From the NCBI GenBank assembly GCA_955652585.1, contig CATPBF010000173.1, positions 1-21,709 of the forward strand: 21,709 bases of DNA. The letters run 5' to 3'. This document shows positions 1 through 6,690 of this stretch, in pieces. This stretch comes from Candidatus Dormiibacterota bacterium. GTDB taxonomy: Bacteria > Chloroflexota > Dormibacteria > Dormibacterales > Dormibacteraceae. Made by a program: the position numbers and the translations under genes. Numbering within the stretch: position 1 is the first letter of the stretch; every line of letters begins with the position of its first letter. The notes below the pieces were generated by a model. The model was given only the letters and a program-made list of their open reading frames with translations. It searched no databases and had not been told where the DNA came from.

Positions 1-1
1 A

Positions 2-232
2 CCCAACGGCCAGTCGCTGGAGGAGATCCTTGCGAAGCGCCCGGTCATCAAGAAGGTTCAGGGCGAGCGCATCCTTTTCTATCCGCCAACGTTTCGGCTT
101 CACTCGCAGAGCCCGCCGAGCCCCGAGTGGGCATATGCCCTGTTCGGCATCCGCGCGTACGCGCCCACGTTGCTCGAGGCCGAACAAGAAGCGCTCAAGA
201 TCCTGAGAGGCTTCGGCCACCTTGCCGGCTGA
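2..232 (+). CDS. C-terminal fragment of an unrecognised protein
   Basis: An open frame enters from the left edge and stops with TGA at 230-232, giving the last 76 residues. The fragment runs from PNGQSLEEILAKRPVIKK to LKILRGFGHLAG and includes an aromatic, proline-rich stretch (ILFYPPTFRLHSQSPPSPEW). I do not recognise a family. The frame is believable as coding because it is open across the whole fragment and because the next gene starts inside its last codons (11-nt overlap), a translational-coupling layout seen elsewhere in this window. It is probably co-transcribed with the hydrolase downstream. No membrane segment or catalytic motif can be named from what is left. Confidence 0.55.
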   Translation, partial: PNGQSLEEILAKRPVIKKVQGERILFYPPTFRLHSQSPPSPEWAYALFGIRAYAPTLLEAEQEALKILRGFGHLAG

Positions 233-1058
233 AGGTACCCTCGCTCGCGAGGGGACGATCGCGTCCGCCGACGGAACCAGGCTCTCGTACCGCTCGTGGC
301 CCAAGGCTGGCGCCGAAGTCACGTTCGCGGTCGTGCACGGTCTCGGAGACCACGCGCGTCGCTACGAGCGCTTGGCGCAGGCGATGACCAGGTACGGTTT
401 TGGAACATTTGCCGTTGACCTGCGCGGCCACGGCAAAAGCGCGGGCCGGCGCGGGCACGTCGACAGATGGTCCCAATGGACTGACGACGTGGCCGCCTTC
501 GTTACCTACGTCGAGGGAATTGCGGGCGGAGAGGTGGTGCCGCTCGGACATTCGTTCGGCGGCGCCGCGCTGCTGAGCACTGTGCTGGAACACAAGGTGC
601 CAAACGCGAAGCGATTCATTGTTTCCAGCCCGGCGCTCAAGCTGAAGGTGCAGGTGCCGGCGTTGAAGCTCACGCTCGGTAAGGCCGCGTCGAAGGTTTT
701 GCCAAAGCTGACCCTGAACAACGAGGTCGACGCAAAGACGTTGTCGCGTATACCCGAGGTGGTCGAGGCCTACCGCACCGATCCGCTCGTCCACAACAAG
801 ATTTCCCTGCGCATGTACTCCGAGTGGACGGATGCATGCAAGCGCATCTTTGCGCACGCTGGGGAGATCAAGCTCCCGTTCTTGATTCTGGCCGGGACCG
901 ACGACCAGCTGATCGACCCCGAGGGCAGCAAGGAGCTTCACAAGCTCACCCCATCGGTCAGCGAGCTCAGGTTGCTCGAGGGCCGCTACCATGAGCCGTT
1001 CAACGACCTGGACAACGAGGAGGTCTTTTCGGTGATCGCGCACTGGTTGGCGATATGA
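222..1058 (+). CDS. Alpha/beta hydrolase, monoglyceride lipase-like (serine aminopeptidase S33/Hydrolase_4 type)
   Basis: This is a 278-residue alpha/beta-hydrolase fold enzyme, probably a cytoplasmic esterase or (lyso)lipase cleaving monoacylglycerol-like substrates. The oxyanion region is VVHGLGDHARRYERLA (about 38-53). The DLRGHGKSAGRRGH strand-loop (66-79) is typical of the monoglyceride lipase group. The nucleophile elbow is GHSFGG with Ser111, the acid is Asp228 in GTDDQLID, and the base is His257 in RYHEPFND, so the triad is complete. The start is a TTG at 222, which overlaps the previous gene by 11 nt. No in-frame ATG precedes the first conserved strand, so a slightly later start cannot be excluded. 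Its stop overlaps the next start by 4 nt (ATGA). The substrate is not predictable from sequence. Confidence 0.87.
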   Translation: MPAEGTLAREGTIASADGTRLSYRSWPKAGAEVTFAVVHGLGDHARRYERLAQAMTRYGFGTFAVDLRGHGKSAGRRGHVDRWSQWTDDVAAFVTYVEGIAGGEVVPLGHSFGGAALLSTVLEHKVPNAKRFIVSSPALKLKVQVPALKLTLGKAASKVLPKLTLNNEVDAKTLSRIPEVVEAYRTDPLVHNKISLRMYSEWTDACKRIFAHAGEIKLPFLILAGTDDQLIDPEGSKELHKLTPSVSELRLLEGRYHEPFNDLDNEEVFSVIAHWLAI

Positions 1059-1324
1059 ACCTCGATCCCGGATCGTGGTTAGCGTGGATCATCGTCGGGT
1101 TGATCTCGGGCGCTGTGGCGGCTCGCGTGGTGGCCGGTCGAGGGTTCGGCTGCATCGCCGACATTGTGGTCGGGGTCGCGGGCGCGATCATCGGCGGCTA
1201 CCTACTTGGCGCGATCTTCCATATGACCGGGACCGTGGGGTTTTTCGGCAGCATCGTGGTCGCATTCATCGGCGCCGCAGCGCTCCTGGCAGCGCTGAAG
1301 TTGCTCTCGGGCGGCCGGCTATAA
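1055..1324 (+). CDS. GlsB/YeaQ/YmgE-family (transglycosylase-associated) small membrane protein
   Basis: An 89-residue protein with three hydrophobic glycine-rich segments (about 8-28, 34-56, 60-84), matching the usual size and pattern of the GlsB/YeaQ/YmgE family. Visible signatures are the WIIVGLISGAVAARVV start, the GCIADIVVGVAGAIIGGYL core and the C-terminal GSIVVAFIGAAALLAAL segment. Members are inner-membrane proteins often induced by stress, and their molecular role is unsettled. ATG at 1055 overlaps the hydrolase stop by 4 nt, so the two are translationally coupled. Its last 6 nt overlap the convergent minus-strand hydrolase. Two more paralogues lie at the right end of the window. Confidence 0.82.
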   Translation: MNLDPGSWLAWIIVGLISGAVAARVVAGRGFGCIADIVVGVAGAIIGGYLLGAIFHMTGTVGFFGSIVVAFIGAAALLAALKLLSGGRL

Positions 1325-2203
1325 ATCTGAGCTCGTCGCTGCGGCCGAGCTGACGCGCTCGATCTCCCTCGCCACCTCGGCTGGGGCGAAGATCGGGATG
1401 TCGTGCGGCGTGTCGAACCAGCGGATCTCGACATTGGGCGCGAGCGTTGCCAGGAGCGCCGCGCCATGCTCCTTCCAACCGGAAATGCTGGCCGGACCGC
1501 CGCGAGCCAGCAGCGCGACCGCAGGTACATCGATGCGCGGCCACAGCATGTCCGGCTGTGAGTCGTAAAGGCCGCGTAGCAGCGCAAGCCGCGACGAAGC
1601 CGTGAGAGTGAGGATGAAGGCATCCCCCTCCGGGACCAAGCCAGCTCTCACGAATGGCTCGAGGTCGTCGTCCCACCCATCCGCGAGGTCGCGCCGCGAT
1701 TGGGCGATGGCATCGGCAAGGGTCGCAAAGCGTGGGAGAGGCGGCTGCATGAATCGTTGTGCCTCCTCCCAGCTGAACATGTTGGCCGCGCTCTGCACCG
1801 GACCATCGATGAAGGTCAGGGCGGAGGCGAGTGCCGGCCGGGTGCCCACGAGCTCGAGGCCGACGGTGGCACCCCAGGAATGTCCGACGACCGTGGGCTT
1901 CTCGAGCCCGAGCTCAACGATCGCAAAGGCCGCGTCCTCCAGCAGCTCGTCCATCGCATACCCGTCTGCTGGAGCTGGAGAGTGCGGTGGTCGTCCGGTC
2001 AAGCCGTGCCCGCGCTGGTCGAGAGCGACCAGGCGATGGGTGGTGAGGTGGCGCGCCAGGCGATCCCAGTAGTGCGCGTTAGAGCTCAGGCCGTGAAGCA
2101 GAAACACGGGAGCATCGCGCCCCGCGCCGGCTTCAGGGCTCCAATCGAGGTAATGAAGGCGGACGCCGCCTCGCTCGAGCCATCCGTCGGCCGGTTCGGT
2201 CAC
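1319..2203 (-). CDS. Alpha/beta hydrolase
   Basis: A 294-residue hydrolase if the GTG at 2203 is used. I prefer this start because it lies 10 nt after the exporter gene's stop, follows an AAGG, and leads straight into EPADGWLERGGVRLHYLDW; an open frame back to 2260 would overlap the exporter. Features are the oxyanion HGLSSNAHYWDRLA, the DQRGHGLTGR loop and the nucleophile elbow GHSWGA (Ser109). The base is His267 in DTPHDIPIF. The usual acid after strand 7 is missing (LLARGGPASISG), so Asp133 in FIDGP after strand 6 may serve, as in some haloalkane-dehalogenase relatives. It is the third gene of the PadR/exporter unit, so it may act on a compound the exporter handles. Substrate unknown. Confidence 0.82.
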   Translation of the reverse strand: MTEPADGWLERGGVRLHYLDWSPEAGAGRDAPVFLLHGLSSNAHYWDRLARHLTTHRLVALDQRGHGLTGRPPHSPAPADGYAMDELLEDAAFAIVELGLEKPTVVGHSWGATVGLELVGTRPALASALTFIDGPVQSAANMFSWEEAQRFMQPPLPRFATLADAIAQSRRDLADGWDDDLEPFVRAGLVPEGDAFILTLTASSRLALLRGLYDSQPDMLWPRIDVPAVALLARGGPASISGWKEHGAALLATLAPNVEIRWFDTPHDIPIFAPAEVAREIERVSSAAATSSDL

Positions 2204-2213
2204 CGGCCTTAGC

Positions 2214-3848
2214 CTAGCCCGCCGCGGCCGCGGCTTTTTCCGGTTCCCGCGCAGGCTCACTCGGACTTGCGGCCGACCGCTGGCGCCGCTTGATAAGGAG
2301 CGTCGTCAGCGCCGTGAAGGCGAGGACTGCAAGCGGCACATACAGGGTGGTCTTCATGGCGTCGATGAATGCGCTCACGAATACGTCGTGGGCGAGGACA
2401 GCGATTTGATGCTGCTCAGCAGCCGGGAGGCCGGCGGGCAGCTTGGCCCCGTTCTGGCCAGTGCCGATCTCGAAACCGTTGCTCGAAACCGAGCTGAACG
2501 CTGCCACGAACTTGGCCCGGAAGGCTTCCGGCAGCGCGCCGGCGTGACTCACCGCCTGGTCGTGCAACGTGGTTGCGAGGTGGTTCTGCAGCAAGGCTCC
2601 AACGACAGCGCTCCCGATCGCCGCACCTAGCTGCCGCGTGGTATTGAGGATGCCCGACGCCGCGCCCGACATCTGCGGCGAGATGTTGCGCATCGCCACA
2701 GTGGTCATGGGCGCAAACGTCATGCCCATACCCGCTCCAGCGACGATCGCAGGCCCGAGGAAGTTGATCCAGGTCGACTCCGGCCCGGCCACGTAGGTCA
2801 GCCAGACGAATCCGACCGTGAACAGGGAGATGCCGGTGGTGAGGATGTACTTAGCTCCGACCTTGTCCGCATACCGGCCGGCGAAGGGTGCCGTGAACAT
2901 TGACGTCAGGGACATTGGGGCCAGGGTCAGTCCGGCTGTCAGCGCTGAGAAGCCGCGCACCGACTGCAGATAAATGACGATCGGCAGGAACAGGCTGAGC
3001 ATGCCGAAGCTGATGGCCGCGGCGACCCAGTTGGCGACCGCGAAGTTTCTATCGCGGAACAATGACAGAGGCACCAGAGGCTCGGCCTGGAAGCCCTCCC
3101 AGACGAGGAACACGGCGATGAGCGCGACGCCGCCGATGATCACTTCTGGGATCGTCACGCCATAGGAGCCGATCTCACCCCAGTTGTAGCGCTGGCCTTC
3201 GATGAGGCCGAAGACGATCGCGAACAGGCCGGCGGTGGCGAGCACGATGCCGAGGACGTCCCATCCGTGCCGGCGGCCGGTCCGGAGGTCGGGGATGATC
3301 GCGAAAGTCGCGATCAGCGCCACAATCCCGATGGGGACATTGACGAAGAAGATCCACTGCCAGCTGATGTAAGTGACGATGGCCCCGCCGACGGTCGGCC
3401 CGGCGATCGTCGCCAGGCCCGCGACGCCGCTCCAGATTCCGAACGCGGCGCCCCGCCGCTCGGGCGGGAAGAGCGTAGTGATGATGGCCAAGGTCTGTGG
3501 CGTCAGGATGGCGCCACCGATGCCTTGGAGGACGCGGGCGGCGATCAGCTCGTTCGCGTTCTGCGAGAAGCCGCACAACGCCGAAGCCACCGTGAAGATG
3601 AAAAGACCGACCGCGAACAGGTTGCGTTGCCCGTAGAGATCACCGAGCCGGCCGGCGGTGATCAGCAGCACGGCATAGGTGAGGATGTAGGCGTTCAACA
3701 CCCACAGGATCTGATCGAGGGTGGTGTTGAGCCCGGCGCTCATGGCCGGGATGGCCACGTTGACGATCGTGGTGTCCAGCAGGATCATGAAGAACCCGCT
3801 GGTCAGGACCACCAGGACCAACCACGGATTAGTGCGCGCTTGTGCCAT
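2214..3848 (-). CDS. MFS multidrug exporter, DHA2 (EmrB/QacA) family
   Basis: A 544-residue proton-driven drug exporter of the 14-helix DHA2 family. The N-terminus (SGFFMILLDTTIVNVAIPAM) is the family's hallmark first helix. Motif A follows helix 2 (AGRLGDLYGQRNLF). Motif C of the antiporters is seen as GVAGLATIAGPTVGGAIV, followed by SWQWIFFVNVPIG. The extra central helix pair and a long loop near residues 425-480 (AVSHAGALPEAFRAKF and following) are typical of the family. The tail is basic then Glu/Ala-rich. The start ATG lies inside the 3' end of the PadR gene (20-nt overlap), so expression should be coupled to that repressor. The drug or metabolite cannot be told from sequence. Confidence 0.93.
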   Translation of the reverse strand: MAQARTNPWLVLVVLTSGFFMILLDTTIVNVAIPAMSAGLNTTLDQILWVLNAYILTYAVLLITAGRLGDLYGQRNLFAVGLFIFTVASALCGFSQNANELIAARVLQGIGGAILTPQTLAIITTLFPPERRGAAFGIWSGVAGLATIAGPTVGGAIVTYISWQWIFFVNVPIGIVALIATFAIIPDLRTGRRHGWDVLGIVLATAGLFAIVFGLIEGQRYNWGEIGSYGVTIPEVIIGGVALIAVFLVWEGFQAEPLVPLSLFRDRNFAVANWVAAAISFGMLSLFLPIVIYLQSVRGFSALTAGLTLAPMSLTSMFTAPFAGRYADKVGAKYILTTGISLFTVGFVWLTYVAGPESTWINFLGPAIVAGAGMGMTFAPMTTVAMRNISPQMSGAASGILNTTRQLGAAIGSAVVGALLQNHLATTLHDQAVSHAGALPEAFRAKFVAAFSSVSSNGFEIGTGQNGAKLPAGLPAAEQHQIAVLAHDVFVSAFIDAMKTTLYVPLAVLAFTALTTLLIKRRQRSAASPSEPAREPEKAAAAAG

Positions 3849-4467
3849 GACTACTCCTTAACATCCCGTGGCCGGAATCGATTCCGACCTTCCACTCCAG
3901 CTTGCCGTCGACGATTTCCTGCTCCAGCTTGCGGACCCATTTGCGCTCGGCGTCGAGCATCGCGATCTTGTGCTCCATCTCGATGAGGGCAAGGCGGGTC
4001 AATCCTTGCCGGCGAAGCTCCGCGAGCACGTGCTCGAACTTCGTGACTTGGGCATCGAGCAAAGCCGCGCGTTGGTTGAGGTGATGTGCGGCGTCGGCCG
4101 CTGCGAGGTGGTGCATGAACATGAGGCCGGCGGCGAACTGGGGGTACTCACGGGTTGGCTTGCGGAGTAGCTCACCCAGGGCGCGGGTCAGTGCCTCGCG
4201 CCCGGCATCAGCGAGCCTGTAGATGGTCCGTTCAGGCCGGCGGCCTTCCTTTTCACGCTCGATCGGGAGGATCCACCCCTTACGCTCGAGCCCGTCGACG
4301 GTGTGGTAGAGGGTCCCGAAGTTGAGGCGGATGAACTCGTCGTGGTGCCGGGCGCGCATGGTCGACGCCATCTCGTAGGGATGCATCGGACGCTCGTCGA
4401 GCAGCTCGAGAATCGATAGCGCCAGTGGAGAGAAGACCTCTACTTCGAGCTCACCCATATATTCCAT
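3829..4467 (-). CDS. PadR-family transcriptional regulator
   Basis: A 212-residue PadR protein. The N-terminal winged helix is clear: LALSILELLDERPMHPYEM (about 15-33), then FGTLYHTVDGLERKGWI (recognition helix, about 50-66) and the wing EGRRPERTIYRLADAGREAL. The C-terminal half (about 95-190) is helical and charged, fitting the PadR/Vir dimerisation coiled coil. Such regulators usually repress their own operon and release DNA on binding a phenolic or drug ligand. Here the gene leads a PadR-exporter-hydrolase unit. Two starts are possible, ATG at 4467 and ATG at 4458. Both lie within a 24-bp palindrome next to the promoter, as expected for autorepression. The last 20 nt overlap the exporter start. 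Confidence 0.9.
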   Translation of the reverse strand: MEYMGELEVEVFSPLALSILELLDERPMHPYEMASTMRARHHDEFIRLNFGTLYHTVDGLERKGWILPIEREKEGRRPERTIYRLADAGREALTRALGELLRKPTREYPQFAAGLMFMHHLAAADAAHHLNQRAALLDAQVTKFEHVLAELRRQGLTRLALIEMEHKIAMLDAERKWVRKLEQEIVDGKLEWKVGIDSGHGMLRSSHGTSAH

Positions 4468-4501
4468 ATGGAGTATATGAGTTCCAGATATACGGAGTCA
4501 A
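4456..4501 (-). promoter_or_regulatory. Promoter and likely PadR operator of the padR-exporter-hydrolase unit
   Basis: On the minus strand, TTGACT (4501-4496) and TATACT (4477-4472) form a good -35/-10 pair with an 18-bp spacer. The predicted transcription start falls at or next to the first ATG, so the mRNA is leaderless or nearly so. A 24-bp palindrome covers 4456-4479: twelve-base arms centred on CATATG, with one mismatched pair. It overlaps the -10, the start point and both possible start codons. A second, looser repeat (GTATAT at 4473-4478, ATATAC at 4488-4493) fills the spacer. A dimeric winged-helix repressor binding here would block RNA polymerase. The promoter and palindrome are read directly; binding by this PadR is inference. 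Confidence 0.7.
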
Positions 4502-4518
4502 GTACCCCGCGTGGGGTG

Positions 4519-4619
4519 CTTTAACAGGCGGGGTTGGCCACGCTCGCCTAATTGGCTAGGCTGCCGGCAAGGTGTGCAGGCTCGGGGGAGGGGAGCCAAA
4601 CGGGAAGGGAGGGCCCGAT
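4519..4619 (+). promoter_or_regulatory. Composite promoter/G-rich leader element, copy 1 (upstream of ECF sigma operon)
   Basis: First of three related elements. An 18-bp upstream box, CTTTAACAGGCGGGGTTG (4519-4536), runs into TTGGCC (4534-4539). A 17-bp spacer and TAGGCT (4557-4562) follow, giving a plausible promoter starting near 4569. Downstream, GGCTC (4579-4583) pairs with GAGCC (4593-4597) around a GGGGGAGGG loop, then comes GGGAAGGGAGGGCCCGA (4602-4618). The sigma gene starts about 57 nt later. The G-runs could also form a G-quadruplex in DNA or RNA. Copies 2 and 3 share the boxes and spacing. A separate 8-bp hairpin (4501-4520, loop GCGT) abuts it on the left. Confidence 0.6.
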
Positions 4620-4675
4620 CAAGGTATGCCCGCCCGGCAGCAACCGCCGTCGGCGACGAGGGGTAGTTACCGTTG

Positions 4676-5266
4676 ATGTATGCCCAGGCAGGGGCCGAAG
4701 CGCTCGCCATGACCGGGACGCCGGACGCGCGAGCCATGGCGGCCGGCCAGCTCATCCAGCAGGCCACAGGCGGCGACCTCGATGCATTTGAGGAGTTGGT
4801 CCGCCGCCTGCAGCGACGTGTGTACGGCTTCGCCTACCAGCACCTGAGAGACCTCGACGAGGCTTACGACCTCACCCAAGAGATCTTCGTCAAGCTTTTT
4901 CGCAACCTGGCGCGCTACGACGCGGAGCGCCCGTTTGAGCCGTGGTTCTGGAAGCTGGCCGCGAACACCACGATCAACTATCGGCGCAAGCGCGTGCCCT
5001 TGCCGACCGACCAGTCAGCGGACCAGGGGACCACCGGCGCGGCTTCACCACCGCCAACGCACGATCCCGTCCTGGTGGACGCGCTGGCTCAGCTCGACCC
5101 CGCCTATCGGTTGCCGATCCTTCTCCACTATTACGCAGACCTCCCGCTTGAACAGGTGGCCCGGAGCCTGAACCTCACGATACCCGCGACCAAGTCGCGC
5201 CTCCACCGCGCTCGCGCTTTGCTTCGAAACTCATTGGCCGAGTCCGAGGAGGTCGACGCCCAATGA
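4676..5266 (+). CDS. RNA polymerase sigma factor, ECF (sigma-70 family)
   Basis: A 196-residue ECF-type sigma factor. Region 2 spans about 37-105 (DAFEELVRRLQRRVYGFAYQ, DLTQEIFVKLFRNLARYD, then FEPWFWKLAANTTINYRRKR). A Pro/Thr/Gln-rich linker (108-130) follows. Region 4 spans about 134-185 (LDPAYRLPILLHYYADLPLE, then helix-turn-helix LTIPATKSRLHRARALL). I chose the ATG at 4676; a TTG one codon earlier and an ATG at 4709 are alternatives. The stop overlaps the zinc-finger anti-sigma start by 4 nt, the classic sigma/anti-sigma arrangement. It heads an eight-gene run that includes a MacAB-like transporter, so it most likely controls that run and itself in response to an envelope signal. Confidence 0.9.
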   Translation: MYAQAGAEALAMTGTPDARAMAAGQLIQQATGGDLDAFEELVRRLQRRVYGFAYQHLRDLDEAYDLTQEIFVKLFRNLARYDAERPFEPWFWKLAANTTINYRRKRVPLPTDQSADQGTTGAASPPPTHDPVLVDALAQLDPAYRLPILLHYYADLPLEQVARSLNLTIPATKSRLHRARALLRNSLAESEEVDAQ

Positions 5267-5802
5267 TTGGCCTAGCGTGCGCGCGCGTGCGCGTCCTCTT
5301 GGAGGCGTACGTAGACGGCGAGTTGGCGCTCGGCGATCCAGCAAGCTCGCAGGCAGTACGAGACCATCTCGCCACGTGCGCGGACTGCCGCCGCCAGCAT
5401 GAGCAGGCGGTTTCACTGCCGTTCCGCATGAAGGCCCTCCGATCACCTGCACCGCCCCCTTCCTTGATCGCCGGCGTGATGGCGTCGATCGCGCCTCTGC
5501 GGCAGACCTCGCGTCGCGCCTGGGGCCTGCTTATCCCCGAGGCCCTTCTTGGCGGATTCATCCTGTGGTATCTGTCCGGCCTCGAAGGCCTGACCGCGAT
5601 CGCCTCGGGCGCCTGGACCGACCTCCAGGGTCTTGCCTTTTGGGGCTCGGGCTCCGCACCTCTGCCCAGCATCCCGGTGGCCGACGTGCTGCTGCTCGGT
5701 GCATTCATCGCGCTGACTGCAATCGCGGCATATCACCTTTCGGTGCTGAGCAAGCTCGATCCAACTTCGACGCCTCACCTTCGCGAGAGCCGTCGCGCGT
5801 GA
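5263..5802 (+). CDS. Zinc-finger (zf-HC2/ZAS-type) transmembrane anti-sigma factor
   Basis: A 179-residue anti-sigma factor. The zinc-binding motif HxxxCxxC is His35-Cys39-Cys42 within AVRDHLATCADCRRQHEQA, preceded by LLEAYVDGEL as in most members. Two hydrophobic segments follow at about 88-106 and 138-160, with a short loop of about 30 residues between them, so it should sit in the cytoplasmic membrane with its sigma-binding domain inside. It should hold the upstream sigma factor inactive until a membrane or external signal arrives. It overlaps the sigma gene by 4 nt (ATGA) and the next gene by 4 nt (GTGA). Codons 5-11 contain a 20-bp alternating GC/GT tract. Confidence 0.86.
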   Translation: MIGLACARVRVLLEAYVDGELALGDPASSQAVRDHLATCADCRRQHEQAVSLPFRMKALRSPAPPPSLIAGVMASIAPLRQTSRRAWGLLIPEALLGGFILWYLSGLEGLTAIASGAWTDLQGLAFWGSGSAPLPSIPVADVLLLGAFIALTAIAAYHLSVLSKLDPTSTPHLRESRRA

Positions 5803-6662
5803 GCGAACGGGACGAAACCGAAGGCGCGTCGCCAGGTGACGCGCCCCAGACGCCTGCGCAATCTGAACCAGCCTTCGCGGCCGCTGAAGAGGCCGCCCGC
5901 AGACCTCAGGCCGGCCCGCCCCCCATCTGGCGCCGCTGGGGTTGGGCAATCCTGATTGCAGCGCTTGCCGTCCTGGGCGTCCTGCTGGCCATCGCCGATA
6001 CCGCGCTGTACGGGCCCTCGCTCGGCCCCTACGCAACGTTCTTGATCGGTCCCTCACAGGTCATCTCGATCCCGCTCACGAGCCCTGCCCCGGAGCGATT
6101 CATTCGTACCCGGCTGCCAGAGCGCGTCCCACTCGCGCCGTTCGGCCGGCGCGTGACATTCAGTCCATGGCAGGCGCTGCGAGCCTTCTTGAGCAACGGC
6201 GCCGGCCTCGTGCTCCTCGCGCTGGGAGTGCTTTTGCTGTTTCCGAGCCGAGCCCGGAGCGCCGTCCAGCGGCTCGAGGGCCGGCACGGTCCGGAAGTTG
6301 CTCTGGCGGCCGGGGTGGCTACGTTCCTGCTCGTGCTGGGCGTGGTCGCCCTTCTGCGCTTCACGCTCATCTTTCTGGCGGTCATCCCCGCTGTCTTCGT
6401 CGTCGCCCTGGCGGCGGCGCTTTTCGGGGTTGCCTGCATCGGGCTCGCTTTCGGGCGCTTCCTGCAGCGACACCTCGCCCTCGGCCCGGCGCACCCATTG
6501 CTGGCCGCGCTGACGGGCGTCCTGGTCGTTTTCGATCTAGCGGTCATTCCTTATCTCGGCGCGGTCGCGGTGGCCGCCGTCGCGATTGGTGGTCTCGGGC
6601 TCGCGGTGGTCACTCGCTTCGGATCCGAAGCCGCGTGGTCGTTCCGCGACCTCGACTGGTGA
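5799..6662 (+). CDS. Polytopic membrane protein of the sigma/anti-sigma operon, function unknown
   Basis: A 287-residue protein starting at a GTG that overlaps the anti-sigma stop (GTGA). The frame is open further upstream, but only inside the anti-sigma gene. The first about 45 residues are acidic and Pro/Ala-rich, then a basic RRWGW precedes the first membrane segment (about 48-67). A soluble loop (70-130) lies between it and a cluster of five or six hydrophobic segments (about 133-149, 167-186, 188-218, 234-271). The C-terminal pattern (VFDLAVIPYLGAVAVAAVAI) resembles the helices in some bactofilin-associated membrane proteins, but that is a weak likeness. Its place between the anti-sigma factor and the transporter suggests a sensor or accessory role; no function can be assigned. 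Confidence 0.75.
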   Translation: MSERDETEGASPGDAPQTPAQSEPAFAAAEEAARRPQAGPPPIWRRWGWAILIAALAVLGVLLAIADTALYGPSLGPYATFLIGPSQVISIPLTSPAPERFIRTRLPERVPLAPFGRRVTFSPWQALRAFLSNGAGLVLLALGVLLLFPSRARSAVQRLEGRHGPEVALAAGVATFLLVLGVVALLRFTLIFLAVIPAVFVVALAAALFGVACIGLAFGRFLQRHLALGPAHPLLAALTGVLVVFDLAVIPYLGAVAVAAVAIGGLGLAVVTRFGSEAAWSFRDLDW

Positions 6663-6690
6663 TGTCAATAGAAATGGAGGTGAGCGACGA

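Noticed and set aside
195..1043. Minus-strand open frame opposite the first hydrolase
   Set aside because: The plus strand encodes a complete catalytic triad in hydrolase order; the opposite frame shows no recognisable domain.
4501..4520. Hairpin AGTACCCC-GCGT-GGGGTGCT as a Rho-independent terminator
   Set aside because: Only a short, broken T-stretch follows and no gene ends nearby; it lies between two divergent promoters, so it may be an operator or nothing.
4584..4616. G-rich blocks as simple terminators or CRISPR-like repeats
   Set aside because: There is no T-tract, and the copies are kilobases apart in different orientations with promoter-like sequence upstream, which fits neither idea.
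5275..5294. 20-bp alternating purine-pyrimidine tract (possible Z-DNA)
   Set aside because: It lies in the coding start of the anti-sigma factor and is explained by Ala/Arg/Val codons in GC-rich DNA.
5565..5798. Extended N-terminus for the third gene of the sigma operon
   Set aside because: The extra codons lie wholly inside the anti-sigma gene; the GTG at 5799 overlapping the stop codon is the more natural start.
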